Source: Secundilactobacillus folii (GTDB taxonomy: Bacteria; Bacillota; Bacilli; Lactobacillales; Lactobacillaceae). From it: a stretch of DNA of 64,000 nucleotides. The notes beneath the pieces were generated by a model, which did no database searches, had not been told where the DNA came from, and saw only the letters and a list, made by a program, of their open reading frames with translations. Each line of letters starts with the position of its first letter. Positions within the stretch are counted from its first letter, which is position 1. The stretch spans positions 186,001 through 250,000 of the forward strand of contig NZ_WNJO01000002.1 in the NCBI RefSeq assembly GCF_009720675.1, in the 5' to 3' direction. Of the stretch, positions 46,384 through 57,000 are shown in pieces. A program made the position numbers and the translations under genes.

Positions 46384-47547
46384 ATGACAAAACAGATTCA
46401 ATTTTTTGATACCACGCTGCGTGACGGCGAACAAACCATTGGTGTTAACTTCAGTATTGATGAGAAAGTAGCAATCGCAAAGCAGCTTGAGGCGTGGGGT
46501 GTCGACGTCATTGAAGCCGGCTTCCCAGTTGCTTCCGAGGGCGATTTTGAGGCCGTTCAAGCAGTTTCACGCGCCGTGAAGAAGGCCTGCGTAACTGGTC
46601 TTGCGCGGGCCCGAAAAGGTGACATTGATGCTTGTGTAAAAGCAACTGCCGATGCCGCCCATAAACAGGTACACGTTTTCATTGCTACCAGTCCGATTCA
46701 TCGTGATTCAAAATTACATATGACTAAGCAGCAGGTGATTGATACTATCACCGACTGCGTCTCTTACGCCCATCAGTTTTTCGATATCGTTGAGTTCTCA
46801 CCGGAAGATGCTACCCGGACGGAACCTGATTTTCTCGTTGAGTCGATCAACGCTGCCACTGCAGCTGGTGCTACAGTGATCAATATTCCGGATACGGTGG
46901 GCTATACGAACCCCGTCGAATTCGCAGAACTCTTCAAGAATCTCCGCGAAAACGTGACGGATTTTGATAAATACACCTTTTCGGTTCACTGCCATGATGA
47001 TTTAGGAATGGCCGTTGCTAACAGCCTGGCATCAATTGAAAATGGGGCGACTCGAATTGAAGGCACCATCAACGGAATTGGAGAACGTGCCGGCAACGCA
47101 GCGTTGGAAGAAGTTGCGGCTGCCATGTACGTTCGTAAAGATTACTATGATGCTACTAACAACATTAATATGAAGGAAACTAAGCGCACCAGCGAGATGA
47201 TCAGTCGATTTGCTAAGATGCCGGTGCCGCATAACAAGGCGGTTGTCGGTGCCAATGCATTTGCCCACGAATCAGGGATCCACCAAGACGGCATGCTGAA
47301 GAATCCACAGACTTATGAAATTCTGACGCCTGAAAGCGTTGGCGCCCAAAAGACGACCCTGCCCCTTGGTAAACTTTCTGGTTCACATGCGGTGATGACC
47401 AAGCTAAATAAAATGGGTTACGATGTCGACCGTGATGATATGAAGACGATTTTTCCACGGTTCAAAGATAAGGCCGACCATACCGACATTGTCTCCGAAG
47501 ATGATTTGCGTGTGATCATGGATCAATACAACGAGGTGAGCGCCTAA
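46384..47547 (+). CDS. leuA: 2-isopropylmalate synthase, short form
   Basis: 387-aa enzyme condensing acetyl-CoA with 2-ketoisovalerate. Seen: FFDTTLRDGEQTIGVN, metal-binding HCHDDLGMAVANSLA, and the GERAGNAALEEV and NAFAHESGIHQDG blocks. It ends soon after the catalytic (beta/alpha)8 barrel and subdomains, lacking the about 120-residue C-terminal leucine-feedback domain of the 510-520 aa enzymes. With no visible feedback domain, control may rest on the attenuator. leuB overlaps its stop (TAATG). Confidence 0.93.
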   Translation: MTKQIQFFDTTLRDGEQTIGVNFSIDEKVAIAKQLEAWGVDVIEAGFPVASEGDFEAVQAVSRAVKKACVTGLARARKGDIDACVKATADAAHKQVHVFIATSPIHRDSKLHMTKQQVIDTITDCVSYAHQFFDIVEFSPEDATRTEPDFLVESINAATAAGATVINIPDTVGYTNPVEFAELFKNLRENVTDFDKYTFSVHCHDDLGMAVANSLASIENGATRIEGTINGIGERAGNAALEEVAAAMYVRKDYYDATNNINMKETKRTSEMISRFAKMPVPHNKAVVGANAFAHESGIHQDGMLKNPQTYEILTPESVGAQKTTLPLGKLSGSHAVMTKLNKMGYDVDRDDMKTIFPRFKDKADHTDIVSEDDLRVIMDQYNEVSA

Positions 47548-48617
47548 TGACAGCACAGATCACAGTTCTTGCCGGTGACTACATTGGACCAGAGATCATG
47601 GCAGCAGGGCTGAAGGTTTTAGCCGCTGTCAGCGAGGGTCAAAACTTCGACTATCAATTACATGAGATGCCATTTGGCGGTGCTGGCATTGACCAAGCCG
47701 GCGACCCCTTACCAGCCGAAGCACTGCAAACTGCCCAGAAAAGTGACGCCATTTTGTTGGCAGCAATCGGCGGGCCAAAATGGGATGGTGCGCCTAAGAC
47801 GCCAGAGCAGGGACTGTTAGCGATTCGAAAGGCACTGAATTTATTTGCAAATATCCGACCAACTGAAATTAGTCCGGCTATGCAAAAATATTCACCAATT
47901 AAGAACACTGAACCGGTTGATTTTGTCATCGTCCGTGAGTTGACTAGCGGTATCTACTTTGGTCAGCCACGAGAAACGACTTCGGAGTACGCACTGGATA
48001 CGATGCGCTACACCAATCAAGAAATTGAACGGATCACGCGAGTGGCATTTGACATGGCAATGAAGCGCCGCAAGCACGTCACGCTGGTAGATAAGGCCAA
48101 CGTGCTGGATACCAGTAAGCTCTGGCGAAAAATCGTCGCTCAGATTGCCACTGAATATCCAGCAGTCACCTACGACACCAGTTACGTCGATGCAGCTTCA
48201 ATGAAAATCATTGCTTCGCCAAGTCAATTTGACGTCATACTAACTGAAAACCTCTTCGGCGACATTTTGAGTGATGAAGCGGCACAGATCACCGGTTCAC
48301 TGGGAACGATTCCCTCGATGAGCCGGGGCAGCAATGGGCCGTCGCTATACGAACCGATTCACGGGTCGGCGCCAGACATTGCCGGGCAGGGAATCGCTAA
48401 CCCGATCTCAATGGTGAAGTCAGTGGCCATGATGCTGACCCACTCGTTTGATCGAGCCGACCTCGCGAAACAAATCAGCGATGCAGTTGATGCGACTGTT
48501 GAATCAGGCGTTGTCACACCAGACTTGGGCGGTAACGCAACCACCGATGAGATGACCAGTGCAATTATTAATCATATTAAGGAAAGCAGGCATTCATATG
48601 AGCCAGACCATGTTTGA
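47547..48617 (+). CDS. leuB: 3-isopropylmalate dehydrogenase
   Basis: 356-aa NAD-dependent oxidative decarboxylase. Seen: [47 protein letters not shown] and [10 protein letters not shown]. Normal length. Starts on the last base of the leuA stop and its own end overlaps leuC by 20 bases. Confidence 0.96.
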   Translation: MTAQITVLAGDYIGPEIMAAGLKVLAAVSEGQNFDYQLHEMPFGGAGIDQAGDPLPAEALQTAQKSDAILLAAIGGPKWDGAPKTPEQGLLAIRKALNLFANIRPTEISPAMQKYSPIKNTEPVDFVIVRELTSGIYFGQPRETTSEYALDTMRYTNQEIERITRVAFDMAMKRRKHVTLVDKANVLDTSKLWRKIVAQIATEYPAVTYDTSYVDAASMKIIASPSQFDVILTENLFGDILSDEAAQITGSLGTIPSMSRGSNGPSLYEPIHGSAPDIAGQGIANPISMVKSVAMMLTHSFDRADLAKQISDAVDATVESGVVTPDLGGNATTDEMTSAIINHIKESRHSYEPDHV

Positions 48618-49974
48618 TAAAATTTGGAACCAGCACGTGATTACTGGAAATGCAGGGGAGCCGCAATTGATCTACGTCGATCTGCACTTACTCCACGAGG
48701 TGACTTCACCGCAGGCCTTTGAAGGGTTGCGCGAAAATCACCGAAAAGTCCGTCGAACCGACAAAACCTTCGCGACGATGGATCACAACGTACCGACGGA
48801 AGATATCTTTAACGTCAAAGATAAAATTTCTCGTCTGCAGATTGATACCTTAGGGAAAAACGCGAAGGAATTCGGCGTTCGCCTAGCTGGTATGGGGGAT
48901 GAAGACCAGGGAATCATCCACGTTATTGGCCCGCAATTGGGATTAACGCAACCGGGGATGGTTATCGTTTGCGGGGATTCGCACACGGCTACTCACGGCG
49001 CATTCGGTTCCATTGCATTTGGCATCGGGACCTCCGAAGTTGAACACGTTTTGGCTACGCAAACGATTTGGCAGACTAAACCAAAGACGATGGGGATCCA
49101 CGTTCATGGTGAGCTGCCCCACGGGATCTACGCTAAGGATATCATTATGGGATTGATTGCGCGTGAAGGGGTATCATTTGGAACGGGCTACGCGGTTGAA
49201 TTTTACGGGGATACGATCGACCGGATGAGCATGGAAGAGCGCATGACCCTGTGTAACATGTGTATCGAAGGCGGTGCCAAAATGGGTGCGATGAAACCAG
49301 ATCAAAAAACCTTTGATTACGTGGCGGGTCGAAAGTATGCTCCAAAGAACATGGAAAAGGCTATCCAGTATTGGCAGCAATTCTACACGGATGATGAATC
49401 GGCATTTGATACCACCCTTGATATGGACGTTACCGAACTGGCACCGTTCGTATCTTGGGGAACCAATCCCGGGATGGCCGTTCCGGTTGACCAACCGTTT
49501 CCGGAAATCAAAAATGAGGATGATCGTAAGGCGTATGAATATGTTGGCTTACATCCAGGTCAAAAAGCGCCGGAAATTCCAATTGAATTTGCCTTTTTTG
49601 GTTCATGTACAAATGGTCGTTTGTCTGATTTGAAGATTGCGGCATCGATCCTCAAGGGTCATCACATTGCGCCGCAAGTCACGGCCTTAGTTGTACCGGG
49701 GTCACGGACGATTAAACACGAAGCCGAAAAGTTAGGCCTGGATAAGATCTTTAAGGATGCGGGCTGTGAATGGCGAGAACCTGGTTGTTCAGCTTGTCTT
49801 GGCATGAATCCTGACCAAGTGCCGGCCGGCGTGCACTGTGCCTCAACTTCGAACCGGAACTTTGAGGGCCGTCAAGGGGCAGGATCACGAACCCACCTGG
49901 CCAGTCCGGCAATGGTTGCTGAAGCAGCCATCAATGGTCACTTTGTTGATATTCGAAAGGTAGGCGTTGCATAA
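48598..49974 (+). CDS. leuC: Isopropylmalate isomerase, large subunit
   Basis: 458-aa aconitase-family subunit that isomerises 2- to 3-isopropylmalate with LeuD. The cluster ligands are visible: one Cys in [10 protein letters not shown] and two in [12 protein letters not shown]. Also [14 protein letters not shown] and [15 protein letters not shown]. Start ATG 48598 overlaps the end of leuB by 20 bases; a ribosome site AGGAAAGCAGG is inside leuB. Confidence 0.96.
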   Translation: MSQTMFDKIWNQHVITGNAGEPQLIYVDLHLLHEVTSPQAFEGLRENHRKVRRTDKTFATMDHNVPTEDIFNVKDKISRLQIDTLGKNAKEFGVRLAGMGDEDQGIIHVIGPQLGLTQPGMVIVCGDSHTATHGAFGSIAFGIGTSEVEHVLATQTIWQTKPKTMGIHVHGELPHGIYAKDIIMGLIAREGVSFGTGYAVEFYGDTIDRMSMEERMTLCNMCIEGGAKMGAMKPDQKTFDYVAGRKYAPKNMEKAIQYWQQFYTDDESAFDTTLDMDVTELAPFVSWGTNPGMAVPVDQPFPEIKNEDDRKAYEYVGLHPGQKAPEIPIEFAFFGSCTNGRLSDLKIAASILKGHHIAPQVTALVVPGSRTIKHEAEKLGLDKIFKDAGCEWREPGCSACLGMNPDQVPAGVHCASTSNRNFEGRQGAGSRTHLASPAMVAEAAINGHFVDIRKVGVA

Positions 49975-50555
49975 TGGAACCGATTACCACAATTACAGGC
50001 ACTTCAGTACCAATCATGAAAGATAACATTGATACCGATCAGCTAATTCCCAAGCAATTTTTGAAAAATATTTTAAAGGTTGGTTATGGTCGCCATTTAT
50101 TTTTCGATTGGCGTTATAACAAGGATGGCTCGCCAAACGCGGATTTCATTTTAAATCGGCCGGAACGGCAAGGTGCTGAGATCTTGATCGCGGGGGATAA
50201 TTTTGGCTGTGGCTCTTCACGTGAACACGCCGTTTGGGCACTTAAAGATTACGGCTTTAAAGTGGTGATTGCGGGTGGCTTCAGTGATATCTTCTATATG
50301 AACAGTACGAAGAATGGCTTCCTAGCAATCAAGCTGCCACGAGACCAGCGAGAGACATTAGCGGCCGCACCAGCGGATGCCAAAATTACCGTTGATCTGC
50401 CTAATCAGGAAGTTCGTTATGATGGCCAAACTTTTCCGTTTGATATTGATCCATTGTGGAAGCATAAGTTCGTTAATGGTTTGGATGATATTGCGATTAC
50501 GATGCAGTATGAAGATCAGATTGAAGCTTACGAGTCAAAGATCCCCCAGTTTTAG
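49974..50555 (+). CDS. leuD: Isopropylmalate isomerase, small subunit
   Basis: 193-aa swivelling subunit: [14 protein letters not shown] and [21 protein letters not shown], then [15 protein letters not shown]. Standard length. Starts on the last base of the leuC stop. No ilv gene follows; the operon ends at the hairpin 50633-50674. Confidence 0.96.
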   Translation: MEPITTITGTSVPIMKDNIDTDQLIPKQFLKNILKVGYGRHLFFDWRYNKDGSPNADFILNRPERQGAEILIAGDNFGCGSSREHAVWALKDYGFKVVIAGGFSDIFYMNSTKNGFLAIKLPRDQRETLAAAPADAKITVDLPNQEVRYDGQTFPFDIDPLWKHKFVNGLDDIAITMQYEDQIEAYESKIPQF

Positions 50556-50632
50556 AAATCCAGTTGAACGGATCAACTAAATTCGAATTAAATAAAGGGA
50601 CACTATATTAAATTATGTCCCATTTAACGTCT

Positions 50633-50674
50633 AAACGTCCTTGTTGTTTTTGATGAACAGCAAGGACGTTTTAG
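50633..50674 (+). terminator. Terminator of the leu operon
   Basis: AAACGTCCTTG / CAAGGACGTTTTA with a 17-base loop. Confidence 0.85.
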
Positions 50675-51071
50675 TGCAGTTGACTTTTTAATGATTAGAT
50701 TTTAATTTTTTCATTAAATTATCAGGCGTTACCGAATTTTAGAAATCTTTTTTATAGTTGAGTTTCTAGGAATATTGATCTATAGGTTGATACTTCTTTT
50801 ATCAGCTTACCAAAAAATTTCAAAAAAAGGTAAAAAATTAAAAAAGTTGGGAAACAATACATCTATACAATCAGAAAAAATTGTGCCATTATATACCCGG
50901 ATATTTGATTTTTGTAAATCGTTTAGGGCGTTCATTAGATTGTTAATCACGATGGATGGACTAAATAGATTGTCATTCGCAAGTGTTTAAGAATGGATGT
51001 TTTAAAGGGATTTTAACTTTCAGCGTTAAGCTTTGAGTACTGGCGATTAGTATGGTAGGGGGGATTACCAG
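50675..51071. other. AT-rich stretch before the adhesin gene
   Basis: No supported gene. It carries the ribosome site GGTAGGGGGGATTACCAG for the adhesin; a clean promoter is not evident. Confidence 0.35.
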
Positions 51072-54000
51072 ATGGTTGGAAAAAATAATCAACAGAAGTT
51101 AATCGATTCAAATGTTAGGGAGCATTATAAAGCATATAAGGTTGGAAAAAAATGGGTCTTTGCGAGCATTGCTAGCCTGTCACTGAGTGCGGCTTTGTTT
51201 TTGGCTGGCGGTACAACAGCCTTTGCTCAAGATAATACCGTGAATACTGGCACCAACGATACGACAGAAAGTACACCTAATTCTAAGTTAAGTGGGTCGA
51301 GTGTGAAGCTAAGCAGTGCGGCCGATTCTAGTCAGACGGATTCAGCAGCTCATGCTAACACCAATTCTCAGGGTGCAGATCAATCAGGTACAGCAGAGAA
51401 TAAGGGCACTGGAAATACTCAGGCTAATCAAAATTTAACCTCAGCTGCAGCAAAAAGCACCGCGGCAGCTCAGTCAACGCCAACTGCTTCAGTTTTCGAT
51501 TCAGCTGATACAGACAGTCAGCAACAGACAGTTCAACCGGGCAAACAGTCAGGGACTGCAGATCAACAGACTGCTCAGTCAGATCCGCAATCAGGGGCGT
51601 CGAATCAGCAGACAGTGCAGACTGATACACAGACAAAAGGTACCAGTCAGGATGCCAATACCAAGACGCTGGTTGAACCAACTGCCAGTGAACTTCAAAC
51701 AGCGAAAAACCAATCTGCACAAGTATACACGCAAACTCTTAAACCACAGACGGTCATTGCCGTTGGTGATTCAGATACTGAGGCGTCACTAACGTTGAGC
51801 TCTCCTGGCGTTGGGTATGGGACAACTAATCCTAACGATCAACTTGTTGCGACTTTCAAAGTGACCGCTCAACCAGGTGATAAGTATGTGATTACTTTGC
51901 CGGCTGCCACACAGGTATTTAGTTACAAATCGGTTGATCCATTGGCTGCAGCTGTTGGGACAACAGTTGTTGATACACCTAAAAATGGGCCAGTTACCAT
52001 TACTGATACCTTTAATGTTGCAACAGTAACCACTCAGTTGATCAAGATTGGTTTAAATGATAATTATCTTGCCCAATGGCAGGCCATGGATAATGTGGGT
52101 AAAACGGTCACCGAAACGATAACCTGGTCTGCAAACGGTGGTGATCCGGTGCCGGTTACGTTTACTCAAACGATTAAACCAACCGTTAATCTAACTGGTG
52201 TGACACAGCTGTTTCCTGACGCAGGTAGTGTTCCCGAGCTACTACCAAATACGAACTATGTTTTTAGTTTGGCAGTCAACGAAGCTAACGGTGTTAAGGA
52301 TGGTGGTTCAACAACTTCTTTAGTAAATCTTGATGATAATTATGGTGGGACGACGGTGACGATTCCGGTGCCAGCCGGGTTCAAACTTGATGAGACAAAC
52401 ACTGCAAAAATTAATAGTTTCTCCGCTGGTCATCCTGACAAGACAACCATTACACAACCAGGCGGAGCAGGCACCGATTTGATTATTAATGTTCCTGTCG
52501 GCAGTGGTACTGAAAACTGGCGCAATGAAGGCCCTTATAAAATTATTGGTTCTTTTGATATCACGCAACCAGCTACCGATACCGATTATACTGCTGATGG
52601 CGGGCCCGCCTTCAGTCAGATCATAAACTCAGACGGGGATAAATTAACCGCAACTGCTGCACCTTGGAAGGTTACTATTCTTGGTGTCAATTCGGGTGGT
52701 TCAGCCATTGGGGCTGGTAAAGCAACCGTCTCAGCACATGCTTCAGAGGCTCAATTATTGCTCGATAATGACCCGACGGATGATCCAACTTATCTATCAA
52801 GTTTTGGGTTTATGATGAATGCAATTCAAGATACCAGTGACGCTACGATTACAATTAAGATTCCAGATGGACTTGATGCAACTGGCATTCAGACGCCAAC
52901 TTCAGATGTCAATCCGAAGGTCTATCTGCCTGGGACTACTAGTTACTCATACGTTTTGACCCTAGCTGATGGTTCAACTGAAACGGGGACGGTGAACGCT
53001 GGTGACAAGGTGGTTCCTACTAAGTCGTCATCCATTAGGACACTCGTATTGACGCCGAACCAACTTGCTCCAGGGGCAAATACTGAAACGGCTGTCGGGT
53101 ATGATGTCACTAAACCGGTTACCGGTCCATATCAAAATTTAATTGTTTATGGTAATTTGGCACAAACTTATGATAATGGTGATCCAGTTAAATATGGAGA
53201 TACTTTAACTTCATCGATTGCACTCTCAACTTCTAAATCAGATGCTGCGGCTGATACTGTGTCAGCAACGATTGTTCAAACTGTCGTCGAAGATAGTTCT
53301 TATGGAATAGGATATGCAAAGCAGTCAAGCACTACCCCAGGTGAAGAGGGTGGGAACTTTTATGTTCAAGGCGGTAATTACGGTCAGGTTTCGAAAAAGA
53401 TTTTTGAACCAATTTTCTACTTTGTTTTACCGACTGCCGTTGCTGTTGATGGCACGCCCACTGCCTTACCGGGAGCCAAAATTAGTGAATTTAAATCTAA
53501 TGATGGCCATACTGTCGTTAAAATTGACTATACGGGTACTGGTATTACTGTGAATACGGATGATGCAAGTAAAAATGGTAATATCAATGTCGTCAATAAC
53601 CCCGATGCACTTCCAGGTTCATACCCGTATTTGATGTATATCGTATCGCCAACCACTAAGCTTACCAATAAGACTCGAGTTGAGAACACTTCATATACTG
53701 AAGGTAATCAGAATGCCTTTTTGATGCAAAATGGTTCCGGAAACTGGCAAATTGTGACTGCTAGTTCGTTTTTTAACACATCATTGGCACAGGGTAACAC
53801 TGATCCTGATCCTGTAGCTGCTGGCAAGAGTGATGATCAAGGGTCTTCAACGCTAACCTTTTATGATAATATTCTTTATCTTGCTCTTGAGGCCAATGCC
53901 AAAGATAGTCAGGCATCAATAGCGATTAATCTGCCGACAATTGGTGATGCGAAGGGGTCACAGTACACCTTTAATTTAGACGGTCCAATCACTGTCCCAA

Positions 54001-57000
54001 CTAATTATACGGATGTCAGTGGGACTGGTACGGCCATTAATCCAACAGTCCTTTATTCGACGAAACCACAAACGATGCTTGGAACTGAGACTGCACCTGA
54101 TTTAACGGGTTACGTTCCGGCGTCAGAGGTTAAAGATTGGTCAACAATTCGCTCCGTAATTGTTCAAATTAAAGATATTAAGGCCAACAGTTCAACGGGT
54201 CGAATTGCCTTAACTGGGACCACGGCTGAACCGTTTGCTACTCAGGCGGGTAAAACCGGATCCCTCCAAACGGCATTTTACGGTGATGGTGCGAAGGTCA
54301 GTCTTGGTGGCAGTCAAGACGCATCGATCAAGATAATCGGGGACTCCACTATCCAGGCTCGCTATCACTATGTTGACCAAAACGGTAAAGACCAATATGT
54401 AGCTCTCGACGATTTAAAACAAAAACTAAATGATAATGTTGATGTGTTTAAGAATGACTATCCGACGAAAGTGACGGACTTTTCGGCAGCTGACCAAGCA
54501 CTTATTCCAGCCGGCTATTCATTGGTTCAAGATTCAGCAGGTAATGTTGACCCGAAAATTATCGATGGTACTGGAGACGGCTCTGCGATCTTTGGAACAG
54601 TTGCTCAATATTTCTATGATGGCGATTTTGTTCAATATGAGCTGGAAAGCAACATTAGTGCAACGGTTAATTATGTTGATGATGATAATGGGGGCGCAGT
54701 GGTCGGCTCGGGTGTCGAGTTGAACGGTGCAGCAAATGCGACATCAACTTGGAACCTCGGCAAGGTGCCAGCGGGATACGTTTTGGTTGATAATCAGCCA
54801 AATGTTTCAGTGAATAGTGATACGAAAGACGTTACTGGGACATATACGTTTACTACTGATCCAAAACAAACAATAAATGTTCACTTGACCCACCATGTCT
54901 CACATGGGACTGTCCAAACGACACGGACTATTAATTATTTACTGAATGGTTCGACAACCCAAGTAGCTGATCCTACTATCCAAACAATTACTTGGAATTC
55001 CAGCACCGACGATATTACTGGGGCGACTGTCTATACGGCCCAAAATCCTTTTGGACCACAAAATACAGCGGTTGTTCCTGGCTATTCTGCAAAGTTAGCT
55101 GAGGTAGCCGCAGAATATCCAGATGCCACAACTACGAAGCCAACCGACAGCAGTGTTGATGTTTACTACACCGCAGATCCACAAACCTTGAAGGTGACCT
55201 ACGTCGATGATTCGGATGGGTCCACTGTTAAGACAGATAGTGTTAATGGTGAAACAAATGGGACTGGAACTTATACCGCAGTCGTGCCCGCGAAGTATGA
55301 ATTAGCCAAAGGGCAATCAAGTACGGTGCCATATACGTTAACTACTGGGATAAATGCTATCACCATTCATTTGACCCACCACTTTACGACAAGTGCTGCA
55401 ACCACGACCCGAACCATCAATTATTTGTTGAACGGGACGACAACACAGTTGGCGGATCCAACAGTTCAGACGATTACCTGGGCTGTTAGGACTGATGATG
55501 TGAATGGTAATACTGTCTACACGGCTCAGGATCCTTATGGTCCGCAAGCTACGGCAACTGTTGCTGGCTACACCGCAAAATTGGCTGAGGTAGCTGCAAA
55601 TTATCCAGATGCCACAACTTCGAAGCCAACTGACAGCACTGTTAATGTATACTACACTGCTGATCCGCAAACCCTGGCGGTGACCTATGTCGATGATACC
55701 GATGGTTCCACTGTTAAGACTGACAGTGTTAACGGTGAAACTGATGGCACTGGAACTTATACCGCAGTTGTGCCTGCTAAGTATGAATTAGCGAAGGGTC
55801 AAGCTGCTACTGTACCGTATACGTTAACTACTGGGACAAATGCCATCACAATTCATTTGACCCATCACTTTACGACAAGTACTGCAACCACGACCCGAAC
55901 CATCAATTATCTGCTGAATGGGACGACAACGCAGTTGGCTGACCCAACGGTTCAGACGATTACCTGGGCTGTTAGGACTGATGATGTGAATGGTAATACT
56001 GTCTACACGGCTCAGGATCCTTATGGTCCGCAAGCTACGGCAACTGTTGCTGGCTACACCGCAAAATTGGCTGAGGTAGCTGCAAATTATCCAGATGCCA
56101 CAACTTCGAAGCCAACTGACAGCACTGTTAATGTATACTACACTGCTGATCCGCAAACCCTGGCGGTGACCTATGTCGATGATACCGATGGTTCCACTGT
56201 TAAGACTGACAGTGTTAACGGTGAAACTGATGGCACTGGAACTTATACCGCAGTTGTGCCTGCTAAGTATGAATTAGCGAAGGGTCAAGCTGCTACTGTA
56301 CCGTATACGTTAACTACTGGGACAAATGCCATCACAATTCATTTGACCCATCACTTTACGACAAGTACTGCAACCACGACCCGAACCATCAATTATCTGC
56401 TGAATGGGACGACAACGCAGTTGGCTGACCCAACGGTTCAGACGATTACCTGGGCTGTTAGGACTGATGATGTGAATGGTAATACTGTCTACACGGCTCA
56501 GGATCCTTATGGTCCGCAAGCTACGGCAACTGTTGCTGGCTACACCGCAAAATTGGCTGAGGTAGCTGCAAATTATCCAGATGCCACAACTTCGAAGCCA
56601 ACTGACAGCACTGTTAATGTATACTACACTGCTGATCCGCAAACCCTGGCGGTGACCTATGTCGATGATACCGATGGTTCCACTGTTAAGACTGACAGTG
56701 TTAACGGTGAAACTGATGGCACTGGAACTTATACCGCAGTTGTGCCTGCTAAGTATGAATTAGCGAAGGGTCAAGCTGCTACTGTACCGTACACGTTAAC
56801 TACTGGGACAAATGCCATCACAATTCATTTGACCCACCACTTTACGACGAGCACTGCAACGACTACTCGAACGATCAATTATCTGTTGAACGGGACGACA
56901 ACGCAGTTGGCTGACCCAACGGTTCAGACGGTTACTTGGGCTGTTAGGACTGACGAAGTTAATGGTAATACTGTTTACACGGCTCAGAATCCTTATGGTC

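Noticed and set aside
50775-50990. 71-codon frame before the adhesin
   Set aside because: TTG start in AT-rich sequence, low-complexity Lys/Leu composition, no homology recognised and no terminator; treated as chance.
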